Of a DNA stretch of 6,633 bases, positions 1 through 5,846 are shown piece after piece. The translations under genes were made by a program, and so were the position numbers. The notes below the pieces were generated by a model that was given only the letters and a program-made list of their open reading frames with translations, was not told the DNA's origin and searched no databases. Position 1 is the first letter of the stretch; every line of letters starts with the position of its first letter. Where the stretch lies: NCBI GenBank assembly GCA_937902445.1, contig CALELJ010000099.1, forward strand, positions 1-6,633, read 5' to 3'. Source of the stretch: an uncultured Treponema sp. (GTDB taxonomy: Bacteria; Spirochaetota; Spirochaetia; Treponematales; Treponemataceae).

Positions 1-715
1 CCTCTTTGCCGTTCATTTTCATTTTTGAGCATAACGACAAAACTTTTTCAATACTTCCTTTAATCGTGCAAGTTATTTCATCTTTATTTTTGTCTTCCAT
101 GATGAATTTTCTATCCAAAAGAACACGCATCATGTTGTCAACATTGACGTGACGGATGCTTTCAATTTCAGCCCTTGTAATCGGCTGGCTGTATGCGATG
201 ATTGAAAGGGTTTCTATTGCGGATTTTGAAAGCTTGCCTTCATTTTTCTTGCCGTAGCGTTCTTTCACAAAGTCGAAGCAGTCGCGTTTTGGAGTGAGAA
301 TCCATCCGCCAAGCATCTGTGAAAGTTCAATACCGCTGTCAGCATTGGAATACTTTTCCTTGAGACGCTCCAGGCACTTTTCAACAACGTGTGGGGCAAA
401 CTTGGTTATCCTTGAAAGGCACTCAATGTTCTGAGGTTCACTTTCAAGAAAGAAAACTGTCTCCAGAAGAGCTGTTTCTGTATCAAGGTTGAGATTTGCG
501 CGGCGTGCGGCAAGTTCCTCATCCTCCTCTTCCTCAAACTCTTCTTCTGTTTTTACATCACTATCTTTTTCTGCCGGTTCACCACCAAGATCAAGTTCAC
601 CGGCCTTTGCATTTTCTTCAGCAGTTGTATTTTCTACAGGAGCTTCAGTTGAAACTTCATTTTCAACCTTCACTTCTTCATTTTCAACTTTTTCTACGCT
701 GCCTGCTTCCTGCAT
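1..715 (-). CDS. scpB: Segregation and condensation protein B (3' end off the window)
   Basis: ScpB is the winged-helix dimer that binds the kleisin ScpA and completes the SMC-ScpAB condensin acting on the nucleoid. The visible 238 residues start at ATG 713-715. A GGAGA Shine-Dalgarno (723-727) lies about 8-10 bases upstream, inside scpA, and the two genes overlap by 22 bases. Residues 1 to about 75 are an acidic, low-complexity extension (for example EEEFEEEEDEEL) absent from typical ScpB. The first winged helix spans about 80-150 (TALLETVFFLESEP, then GIELSQMLGGWIL). The second spans about 162-230 and carries the family hallmark ALETLAIIAY-QPITRAEIE as AIETLSIIAYSQPITRAEIE, followed by IRHVNVDNMMRVLLDR. 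The conserved wing GRKD-PG-P-Y-TT after it is not recognisable; the sequence there is MEDKNKDEITCTIKG. The family and position after scpA are secure. The C-terminus lies outside the window. Confidence 0.9.
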   Translation of the reverse strand, partial: MQEAGSVEKVENEEVKVENEVSTEAPVENTTAEENAKAGELDLGGEPAEKDSDVKTEEEFEEEEDEELAARRANLNLDTETALLETVFFLESEPQNIECLSRITKFAPHVVEKCLERLKEKYSNADSGIELSQMLGGWILTPKRDCFDFVKERYGKKNEGKLSKSAIETLSIIAYSQPITRAEIESIRHVNVDNMMRVLLDRKFIMEDKNKDEITCTIKGSIEKVLSLCSKMKMNGKE

Positions 716-1455
716 ATTTTTATATCTCCAAACATTTTATTCTGATAAATGTCTGCCATTTTCAGTTTTACGGCCTCCAAGATTGCCATAAATGCACAAA
801 TTACGTCAAGTTCATTGCCCTTTCGTGTAATCAGTTCCGTGAACATGCAGGTTCCGTTCTTGTCAAGAAGCTCCTTCATGAGGGCAATCTTTTCAGTAGG
901 AGCGATTTCAAGATTCTTTTCGATGACGTAAACATCAGGATTCACATTCGTAATATTACGGAAGATCTTCTGCATGTCCTCAAGAAGAGCCCAGGTATCC
1001 ATCTTTTTCCACTGGGATTCGTCATCACCAAACGGAAGGATGCGTTCAATCTTCTTGCGCTCAAAGCTCCATTCGCTCTGTTCCTCACGTTCTTCCATGA
1101 GCATGGACAGTTTCTTGAAGCGCTGGTATTCAATAAGCTGTTCAACAAGTTCAGCACGAGGATCTTCCATGCTGTCATCGTCCTTAAGTCTCACCTCGAC
1201 TGGGAGGAGCATACGGCTCTTGATGCTGCATAGTTTTGCAGCCCAAAGATAGAAATCACTGAGATCATGAAGATCAAGTTCCACAGCATAGTCAAGATAA
1301 TCCAGAAACTGTTCCGTGATTTCAGAAATTGGAATATCATAAATGTTAAGCTTGTTTTCACGGATAAGGCTCCAGAGTAAATCAAGAGGTCCGTCAAAAA
1401 CTTCACCAACTGCAAATTTTCTTTTCTGCTGTGTTTCAACAACTGCTTCTTCCAT
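694..1455 (-). CDS. scpA: Segregation and condensation protein A (kleisin)
   Basis: ScpA is the kleisin that bridges SMC heads and binds ScpB in chromosome condensation and segregation. The 253-residue length is normal. The N-terminal SMC-neck-binding region has the family signature: FDGPLDLLWSLIRENKLNIYDIPI at about 20-43, then EITEQFLDYL. The middle has AAKLCSIKSRMLLP (72-85). The C-terminal winged helix that contacts the SMC head cap is at about 183-250, with AFMAILEAVKLKMADIYQNKMFGDIKI. I chose ATG 1453-1455 because a GGAG lies 7 bases upstream. A TTG at 1468-1470 would add five residues but has no ribosome binding site. The gene follows folK by 31 bases and overlaps scpB by 22 bases, so it is probably cotranscribed with recA-folK. 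No internal promoter or terminator is visible. Confidence 0.95.
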   Translation of the reverse strand: MEEAVVETQQKRKFAVGEVFDGPLDLLWSLIRENKLNIYDIPISEITEQFLDYLDYAVELDLHDLSDFYLWAAKLCSIKSRMLLPVEVRLKDDDSMEDPRAELVEQLIEYQRFKKLSMLMEEREEQSEWSFERKKIERILPFGDDESQWKKMDTWALLEDMQKIFRNITNVNPDVYVIEKNLEIAPTEKIALMKELLDKNGTCMFTELITRKGNELDVICAFMAILEAVKLKMADIYQNKMFGDIKICRKQAA

Positions 1456-1486
1456 ATGAACGCTCCGCAAATATTTTATGAAATGA

Positions 1487-1987
1487 TTACACGGATATTC
1501 GTTCTATACGCTGATCTCCCAGCCGTGCTAGCTTTTCCTCAAAAAAAGAAATATCCGCATTAACCTTATCGGCATCTTTTCCCAGGATTTCAAGCAAAGG
1601 TTTTAAAACAAAAGCTCTTTCCGTCATTCTTTCATGGGGAATGACAAGATCGCTCTCATTTACGCTCAAACCGCCAAACAATTCTATGTCGATGTCCACG
1701 GAACGGGGTCCGTTTCTTATTTCCCTGGATCTGTCTCGCCCCAACTCCGACTCAACCCCGTGGATAGCCTCAAGAAGCTGACGGGGAGTGCCTTCATATT
1801 CGCCGGAAACGACCATATTGTAGAAATCGTCCTGATCCGTAACATACATTGCGGCGGTCCTGTAAATGGAAGAAGCTTTAATGTCCTTTACAAAACCGCT
1901 CAGTTTTTCTACGGCAAGGGAAAGAAGCTGAACGCAGGAAAGAGAACCGTATGATCGGTTGGACCCGAGACCGAGGACTACGAACAT
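1487..1987 (-). CDS. folK: 2-amino-4-hydroxy-6-hydroxymethyldihydropteridine pyrophosphokinase (HPPK)
   Basis: HPPK transfers pyrophosphate from ATP to 6-hydroxymethyl-7,8-dihydropterin, the step before dihydropteroate synthase in cytoplasmic folate synthesis. From ATG 1985-1987 the protein is 166 residues, the usual size. It begins with the family's LGLGSN (5-10). It carries FYNMVV (55-60), ELGR (81-84) and the signature RNGPRSVDIDIELFG (91-105), whose two Asp (98, 100) match the Mg2+ ligands of the E. coli enzyme. LVIPHERMTERAFVLKPLLEI (114-134) is also typical. A longer reading from 2038 would add 17 residues ahead of the normal N-terminus and is rejected. The start is one base past the recA stop, with GAGGA inside the last recA codons, indicating translational coupling. 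No other folate gene is in the window. Confidence 0.95.
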   Translation of the reverse strand: MFVVLGLGSNRSYGSLSCVQLLSLAVEKLSGFVKDIKASSIYRTAAMYVTDQDDFYNMVVSGEYEGTPRQLLEAIHGVESELGRDRSREIRNGPRSVDIDIELFGGLSVNESDLVIPHERMTERAFVLKPLLEILGKDADKVNADISFFEEKLARLGDQRIERISV

Positions 1988-1988
1988 T

Positions 1989-3269
1989 CTAGAACAGTTC
2001 CTCAGGAGATGGCTTATCTTCTGCCGCAGCCTTTGCAAGGGATGATGCCTTTGTTCTGGTTGTCTTTGCGGCTGCCTTTTCTTCTACAGGTGCGGCCTCC
2101 ACGGCAGCAGATGGACTTTCAGTTTCTGCCGGTGTTTCAGGAGCTGCACCACCGAGACCTACACCCTTTGCGCGCATTTCCTTTTCATAGGCTGCTATCT
2201 GTTCCTTTGTGACTACAGCACCTTCCTTTGTGCGGAGAACCTGCCCCGGAAAAAGCTTTTCACGGATGGTCTGTTCAAGCTCAATGCGGTACTGAGGATT
2301 TGACTCGATGTAATTGACTGCATTTTCCTTACCCTGGCCAACCTTTTCTTCGCCACGGGTATACCATGCACCACGCTTGTCTATGAGTCCATGCCTTACG
2401 GCTGAATCAAGGATGGAAGCAGATGCAGAAACGCCCTTTCCAAAGTAGATGTCCAGCTCAACCTTGCGGAATGGCGGAGCAACCTTATTCTTGACGATTT
2501 TAACGCGGACACGGTTACCGAGGGCATCCTCATCACCCTTTCCTTCGATAGTTTCAATTCTGCGGATTTCAACACGGATTGAAGAGTAGAATTTAAGTGC
2601 GTTACCACCAGTTGTCGTTTCAGGGTTGCCAAACATAACACCGATCTTCATACGGATCTGGTTGATGAAAATGACGATACACTTTGATTTTCCGACGATT
2701 GCCGTAAGCTTGCGGAGAGCCTGTGACATAAGGCGTGCCTGAACACCCATGACGCTGTCACCCATCTCACCCTCGATTTCTTTCTGAGGAGTAAGGGCTG
2801 CTACAGAGTCGATGACGATGATGTCCACTGCCCCGGAACGTACAAGATTTTCACAGATTTCAAGAGCCTGTTCACCTGTATCCGGCTGGGAAACCCATAG
2901 TTCGTCGATGTTTACGCCAAGATTCTTTGCATAGACAGGATCAAGGGCATGTTCCGCATCGATGAAGGCGGCGATTCCACCCAGCTTCTGGGCTTCCGCA
3001 ACTGCATGGAGCGCAAGGGTCGTTTTTCCTGAACTTTCAGGACCATACATTTCTATAATACGACCGCGTGGATAACCACCTACACCAAGAGCCTCATCAA
3101 GGAGGATTGATCCCGACGGAACAACATCGATTGCCGTTGAATCCGTCTTTGTGCCGAGTTTCATGAGAGAACCGGTACCAAACTGCTTTTCAATCTGAAG
3201 ACGGGCTGCCTCAAGAGCCTTGAGTTTTTCAGATACATCTACAGGAGCTTTTTCTTCTGCTTTTGCCAT
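1989..3269 (-). CDS. recA: RecA recombinase
   Basis: RecA forms ATP-dependent filaments on single-stranded DNA, drives strand exchange in homologous repair, and stimulates LexA-type self-cleavage where that system exists. Visible landmarks are Walker A GPESSGKTT (76-84), DAEHALDP with the catalytic-type Glu106, Walker B DIIVIDSVAAL (149-159), loop L1 EIEGEMGDSVMGVQARLMSQ (164-183), loop L2 GNPETTTGGN, the RecA signature ALKFYSSIR (224-232) and KIVKNKVAPPFR (257-268). The ATG at 3267-3269 has AGGA 7 bases upstream. The protein is 426 residues, about 70 longer than E. coli RecA. The excess is an Ala/Glu/Lys/Pro-rich tail from about 372 ending PSPEELF. Loop L1 has Val173 where many RecAs have His. 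Gene head: first of recA-folK-scpA-scpB, divergent from ferredoxin. Confidence 0.98.
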   Translation of the reverse strand: MAKAEEKAPVDVSEKLKALEAARLQIEKQFGTGSLMKLGTKTDSTAIDVVPSGSILLDEALGVGGYPRGRIIEMYGPESSGKTTLALHAVAEAQKLGGIAAFIDAEHALDPVYAKNLGVNIDELWVSQPDTGEQALEICENLVRSGAVDIIVIDSVAALTPQKEIEGEMGDSVMGVQARLMSQALRKLTAIVGKSKCIVIFINQIRMKIGVMFGNPETTTGGNALKFYSSIRVEIRRIETIEGKGDEDALGNRVRVKIVKNKVAPPFRKVELDIYFGKGVSASASILDSAVRHGLIDKRGAWYTRGEEKVGQGKENAVNYIESNPQYRIELEQTIREKLFPGQVLRTKEGAVVTKEQIAAYEKEMRAKGVGLGGAAPETPAETESPSAAVEAAPVEEKAAAKTTRTKASSLAKAAAEDKPSPEELF

Positions 3270-3308
3270 AATCTATTCCTACCCACATAAAATTTACGGT
3301 ATCCGCAT

Positions 3309-3319
3309 GCACGACGTGC
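3309..3319. repeat. 11-bp perfect palindrome in the recA leader
   Basis: GCACGACGTGC reads GCACG-A-CGTGC, two perfect 5-bp arms around one base. It lies downstream of the candidate recA -10 and about 40 bases before the start codon, so it could be an operator or a small leader hairpin. It does not match the LexA box consensus I know from E. coli or B. subtilis. Confidence 0.5.
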
Positions 3320-3320
3320 T

Positions 3321-3411
3321 TTGTCAGATTCCTATTAATTATATAAATGGAAAAAAACAAATATGTGCATGTTTTCCATAATAATTTAGGAACAATTTTA
3401 AAATCTGACAA
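3321..3411. repeat. 10-bp inverted repeat in the recA/ferredoxin intergenic region
   Basis: TTGTCAGATT at 3321-3330 and its exact reverse complement AATCTGACAA at 3402-3411 face each other across 71 AT-rich bases. Each arm begins with TTGTCA, which resembles a -35 element, and each has a TAAAT-type hexamer 17 bases further in (3344-3349 on plus, 3383-3388 on minus). The arms could be paired regulator sites or face-to-face promoter -35 boxes. Confidence 0.6.
3338..3343 (-). promoter_or_regulatory. Candidate -10 element for the recA operon
   Basis: The minus strand carries a perfect TATAAT here, about 70 bases before the recA ATG, giving a leader of roughly 60 bases. The -35 is weak (TGCACA at about 20 bases, or nothing convincing at 17). 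An alternative is TTGTCA (3406-3411, minus) with TAAATT 17 bases downstream (3383-3388), which would give a leader of about 105-110 bases. Confidence 0.5.
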
Positions 3412-3445
3412 CTGATTCTATCACAATAATTAAAAAAATAGCAAT

Positions 3446-3474
3446 TTGCATTTGAAAGCCAAATATGCTATACT
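3446..3474 (+). promoter_or_regulatory. Promoter of the ferredoxin gene (-35/-10)
   Basis: TTGCAT (3446-3451), a 17-base spacer and TATACT (3469-3474) form a good sigma-70-type promoter. An extended -10 TG sits at 3466-3467. The expected transcript start is near 3481, giving a leader of about 22 bases that includes the ferredoxin ribosome binding site. Confidence 0.75.
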
Positions 3475-3502
3475 TAATCAATCTTACTATCGAGGTAATA
3501 AC

Positions 3503-3676
3503 ATGGCTTACAAAATCAATTCAGACGCTTGCATCAACTGTGGTGCATGTGAAGGCGAATGTCCATCAGGAGCAATCAGCGAAGCTAACGACAAGCGCGT
3601 TATCAACGCAGATTCATGTGTATCTTGCGGAGCATGTGCTGGCGCATGTCCTTGTGAAGCTATTGCAGAAGAATAA
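3503..3676 (+). CDS. 2[4Fe-4S] bacterial-type ferredoxin
   Basis: This is a small cytoplasmic electron carrier, as in anaerobes that use pyruvate:ferredoxin oxidoreductase or hydrogenases; the actual partners cannot be read here. The 57 residues contain two classical cluster motifs, CINCGACEGECP (Cys 10, 13, 16, 20) and CVSCGACAGACP (Cys 39, 42, 45, 49), with the internal pseudo-twofold symmetry of clostridial ferredoxins. ATG 3503 is chosen because GAGG lies 7 bases upstream; a longer in-frame reading from 3446 would overlap the promoter. A ninth Cys at position 51 (CPCEAI) is not part of the canonical ligand set. The gene is monocistronic, with its own promoter and an intrinsic terminator, and is divergent from recA. 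Confidence 0.96.
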   Translation: MAYKINSDACINCGACEGECPSGAISEANDKRVINADSCVSCGACAGACPCEAIAEE

Positions 3677-3706
3677 TCCAATTTTTCTTTCAACAATGGC
3701 TTGATG

Positions 3707-3750
3707 GGATGTTTCAGGGTTTCAGGACTTCTGGAGCATCCTTTTTTTTT
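3707..3750 (+). terminator. Intrinsic terminator after the ferredoxin gene
   Basis: GGATGTTTCAG (3707-3717) pairs with CTGGAGCATCC (3731-3741) as an 11-bp stem with a few G-U pairs and a 13-base loop, followed by nine T (3742-3750). It lies 30 bases after the ferredoxin stop. The ATG of the next gene begins immediately after the last T. Confidence 0.85.
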
Positions 3751-4668
3751 ATGAAAAAAATATTTTCCATACTTCTGCCTGCCTTCCTTTTACTCGCTTT
3801 CGGAGTTCCGCCTGTAAACACAGAGGAAAGAAGCACTCCATTTTACCCTGAGATAACGGAACTCAAATCGACAAACCACCTTTTCTCCCAGTACCAGCAG
3901 GATGTGCTGACGGCAAACAAAAACTGGTTCAGGGGAATTCAAGGCGAGCTGCAGCTCTATTCCTACAGGGCAAAAAAAGGCGACACGGTCATATCAATAG
4001 CAGCAAGATGTTCCATAAGGCAGGACACCCTTGCCACGCTAAATTCAATACAGGAAAGCACTCAAAAAATAGAAGGGAAAACACTTCTGCTACCTTCCGC
4101 CGACGGTCTTTTCATTCCGCACATACCGGAAAATTCCTTTGAAGTACTGCTTGCCGGCGAGTACGCAGACAAAACAAGTTCACCCCAGGCAATAAGTTTT
4201 TTCCACAACGGACGTCAGTTCTCTTTTTTACCCCAGGAAAAACTAAGCCCTTCACAGCGGTCCTACTTTCTGAATCCGGGAATGAGCATGCCCCTTGAGC
4301 AGAGCGTCCTTACTTCCGCCTACGGAATGAGGATAAGCCCCATAAGCGGCAAATGGAAAATGCACAGGGGAATAGATCTTGCGGCCCCAACAGGTTCAAG
4401 GATTCTTGCCTGCAGGGAAGGTTTCGTCAAGCATGCGGTGCGGGGAAATCCGGTCTATGGAAACTATGTCGTCCTGCGCCACCCCAACGGAATGGAAAGC
4501 CTTTATGCCCACATGGACACCATCAGCGTTGAAAAAAGCGGAAAGGTTGCAACGGGCCAAAGCATCGGAACTGTTGGAATGACAGGCCAGACGACAGGCC
4601 CCCATCTTCATTTTGAAATCAGCCAGAACGGCTCTTCCCTCAATCCTGAAAATTACCTTAAAAATTAA
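3751..4668 (+). CDS. Secreted LysM / M23 (LytM-type) metallopeptidase
   Basis: M23 enzymes are zinc endopeptidases that cut peptidoglycan cross-links, or inactive relatives that activate amidases. From ATG 3751 the protein is 305 residues. A signal peptide comes first (KK, then a hydrophobic run to about 19) without a lipobox Cys, so export to the periplasm is expected. A LysM-like domain lies at about 72-115 (YRAKKGDTVISIAARCSI...GKTLLLP). The M23 domain covers about 188-303 with HRGIDLAAP (His205, Asp209), YAHM (His254) and GPHLHFE (His285, His287), so the zinc and catalytic residues look intact and the enzyme should be active. An earlier in-frame ATG at 3709 lies inside the terminator and would bury the signal peptide. 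Neither start has a good ribosome binding site. No separate promoter is clear, so read-through from ferredoxin is possible. Confidence 0.92.
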   Translation: MKKIFSILLPAFLLLAFGVPPVNTEERSTPFYPEITELKSTNHLFSQYQQDVLTANKNWFRGIQGELQLYSYRAKKGDTVISIAARCSIRQDTLATLNSIQESTQKIEGKTLLLPSADGLFIPHIPENSFEVLLAGEYADKTSSPQAISFFHNGRQFSFLPQEKLSPSQRSYFLNPGMSMPLEQSVLTSAYGMRISPISGKWKMHRGIDLAAPTGSRILACREGFVKHAVRGNPVYGNYVVLRHPNGMESLYAHMDTISVEKSGKVATGQSIGTVGMTGQTTGPHLHFEISQNGSSLNPENYLKN

Positions 4669-4742
4669 GGCAAAAACAGAATTTTCGGCTTCTTCCACTA
4701 TTTTTTGAATTTGCAGGTTTTAAACTAGTCTTTACGGTATTT

Positions 4743-4754
4743 TACTATTATACT
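4743..4754 (+). promoter_or_regulatory. Candidate -10 region very close to the start of the 4761 gene
   Basis: TACTAT (4743-4748) and TATACT (4749-4754) are overlapping -10 candidates. TTAAAC (4720-4725) lies 17 bases before the first; no good -35 matches the second. TATACT ends only 6 bases before the ATG, so transcription would start at or just before the start codon. Confidence 0.45.
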
Positions 4755-4760
4755 CATATT

Positions 4761-5762
4761 ATGCTTGCATTGCGTGCATTCCGTAATTTTTCAAGAAACC
4801 TCATCCTTTATGGAACCATGGTCCTGGCTTTTTCCGCAGCCGCAGAAACCTTCAGAACCCATGCCCTTGGCGTGATTCAGCTTGAAGGTCCCTTCGACAA
4901 AAAAGCCACGGAGATTTCGGTAAATGACAGCGTTGCGATACAGCTTCCAAAAGACACCACATTCATTCAGGGCGTCGAGATAAACATCAAGGTTCCCAAG
5001 GAAGTAGCGGAATGGAGGGACAGCGTCGCATGGTCCTTGTATTCCTCGGTGACTCCAAAACCTTCCGCAGAAAGAATCGACTACAGCGGAATCCGTGCAG
5101 AAACCGGAACTTTCGACAGCTTGAGCCTGAACCTGCTTGTTCCCCTGGAAAAAAAGAATTCAATAAGGAAAGACGCCTATTCAAGGCTGGTGGAATTCAT
5201 ACCGGAAAAAAAAGACGGAATGATTTTCCTGAGGTTCCAGCTTGTAATGAAGGGTGTAAGTGATTCCCTCATGAATTCACATTTTGTAGTCCAGGCAAAG
5301 CCAATTCTCATAGACAAAGGCACCATTTCACTTAAGGCCATGACACCGGAGGGACGGCAGGCGGAACAATACACTGTCTTCATAGACGGTAAACAGGTTG
5401 AGATGGGAAAAGACGGACTTCTTGCCGATACCGGAACCCACAACATCAGCATTGTAAGCAACAGCTACCGCAACGAGCTGCGGACCATTACAGTAGAACA
5501 GGCAAAGAACACGGAAGTTGAAATCCTTTTCCATGACATAAAGCCTGTAATCCGTCTTGCAGCTCCGGAAAAGACAAAGATTGTTTTTGACGAAACAGAA
5601 TACACAGCTCCCGTGGAACCGTTCATAACGACCCAGGGTGACCATACAGTCAAGTTCATCATCGGTGATTATGAGATCGTACGTACAGTAACGGTATCCG
5701 ACGGCCGAAGCTACAACATTGCTGTCAACATTGACGTTCTTGTCAATGAAGTTGAAGAGTAA
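4761..5762 (+). CDS. Exported protein of unknown function with PEGA-like repeats
   Basis: I do not recognise a named family for the full protein (333 residues). The N-terminus is a signal peptide: basic segment RAFRNFSRN, hydrophobic LILYGTMVLAFSAAA, probable cleavage after AAA at about residue 28. Residues 29-180 look like an all-beta domain (QLEGPFDKKATEISVND, VEINIKVPKEV). The C-terminal half has two beta repeats resembling PEGA/Ig-like surface modules: about 203-258 (YTVFIDGKQVEMG, then DTGTHNISIVSNSY, then TITVEQ) and about 262-325 (KIVFDETEYTAPVEPF, then TQGDHTVKFI, then TVTVSDG). It has no later transmembrane segment, lipobox or catalytic motif. A periplasmic or envelope structural role is an inference. 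ATG 4761 is the only start that keeps the signal peptide, and it has no Shine-Dalgarno. It follows the M23 gene by 92 bases. Confidence 0.85.
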   Translation: MLALRAFRNFSRNLILYGTMVLAFSAAAETFRTHALGVIQLEGPFDKKATEISVNDSVAIQLPKDTTFIQGVEINIKVPKEVAEWRDSVAWSLYSSVTPKPSAERIDYSGIRAETGTFDSLSLNLLVPLEKKNSIRKDAYSRLVEFIPEKKDGMIFLRFQLVMKGVSDSLMNSHFVVQAKPILIDKGTISLKAMTPEGRQAEQYTVFIDGKQVEMGKDGLLADTGTHNISIVSNSYRNELRTITVEQAKNTEVEILFHDIKPVIRLAAPEKTKIVFDETEYTAPVEPFITTQGDHTVKFIIGDYEIVRTVTVSDGRSYNIAVNIDVLVNEVEE

Positions 5763-5793
5763 TACTTCTGAGATTACTTAAACTAATTGGAAA

Positions 5794-5821
5794 AAAATCT
5801 TCAAAAACCATTCAAGATTTT
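5794..5821 (+). terminator. Weak hairpin after the exported-protein gene, possible terminator
   Basis: AAAATCTT (5794-5801) and AAGATTTT (5814-5821) form an 8-bp AT-rich stem with a 12-base loop, about 30 bases after the stop at 5762. The T-run is short and the stem has only one G-C pair per arm, so termination would be inefficient. Confidence 0.35.
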
Positions 5822-5836
5822 CGGAGGTGGGGCCGA

Positions 5837-5844
5837 TATATAAT
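5837..5844 (+). promoter_or_regulatory. TATATAAT, candidate -10 of the small RNA
   Basis: A perfect TATAAT (5839-5844) lies about 7 bases before G5851. No good -35 is present 16-18 bases upstream (GATTTT at 17), so the promoter is inferred mainly from the -10 and from the terminated structure that follows. Confidence 0.45.
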
Positions 5845-5846
5845 GT

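Noticed and set aside
489..1252. Plus-strand open frames opposite scpA and scpB
   Set aside because: They are antisense shadows of well-recognised genes, with serine-rich or low-complexity translations and no family motifs.
1634..1954. Plus-strand open frame of 106 codons opposite folK
   Set aside because: It lies wholly within a clear folK gene on the other strand and has no ribosome binding site or recognisable product.
4656..4670. CCTTAA/TTAAGG hairpin over the M23 stop codon
   Set aside because: The stem is short and AT-rich, the loop is three bases and no T-run follows, so it is not a convincing terminator.
4724..4729. ACTAGT, core of the E. coli Trp operator, upstream of the 4761 gene
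   Set aside because: There is a single 6-bp palindrome without the second half-site or flanks; chance is the simplest explanation.
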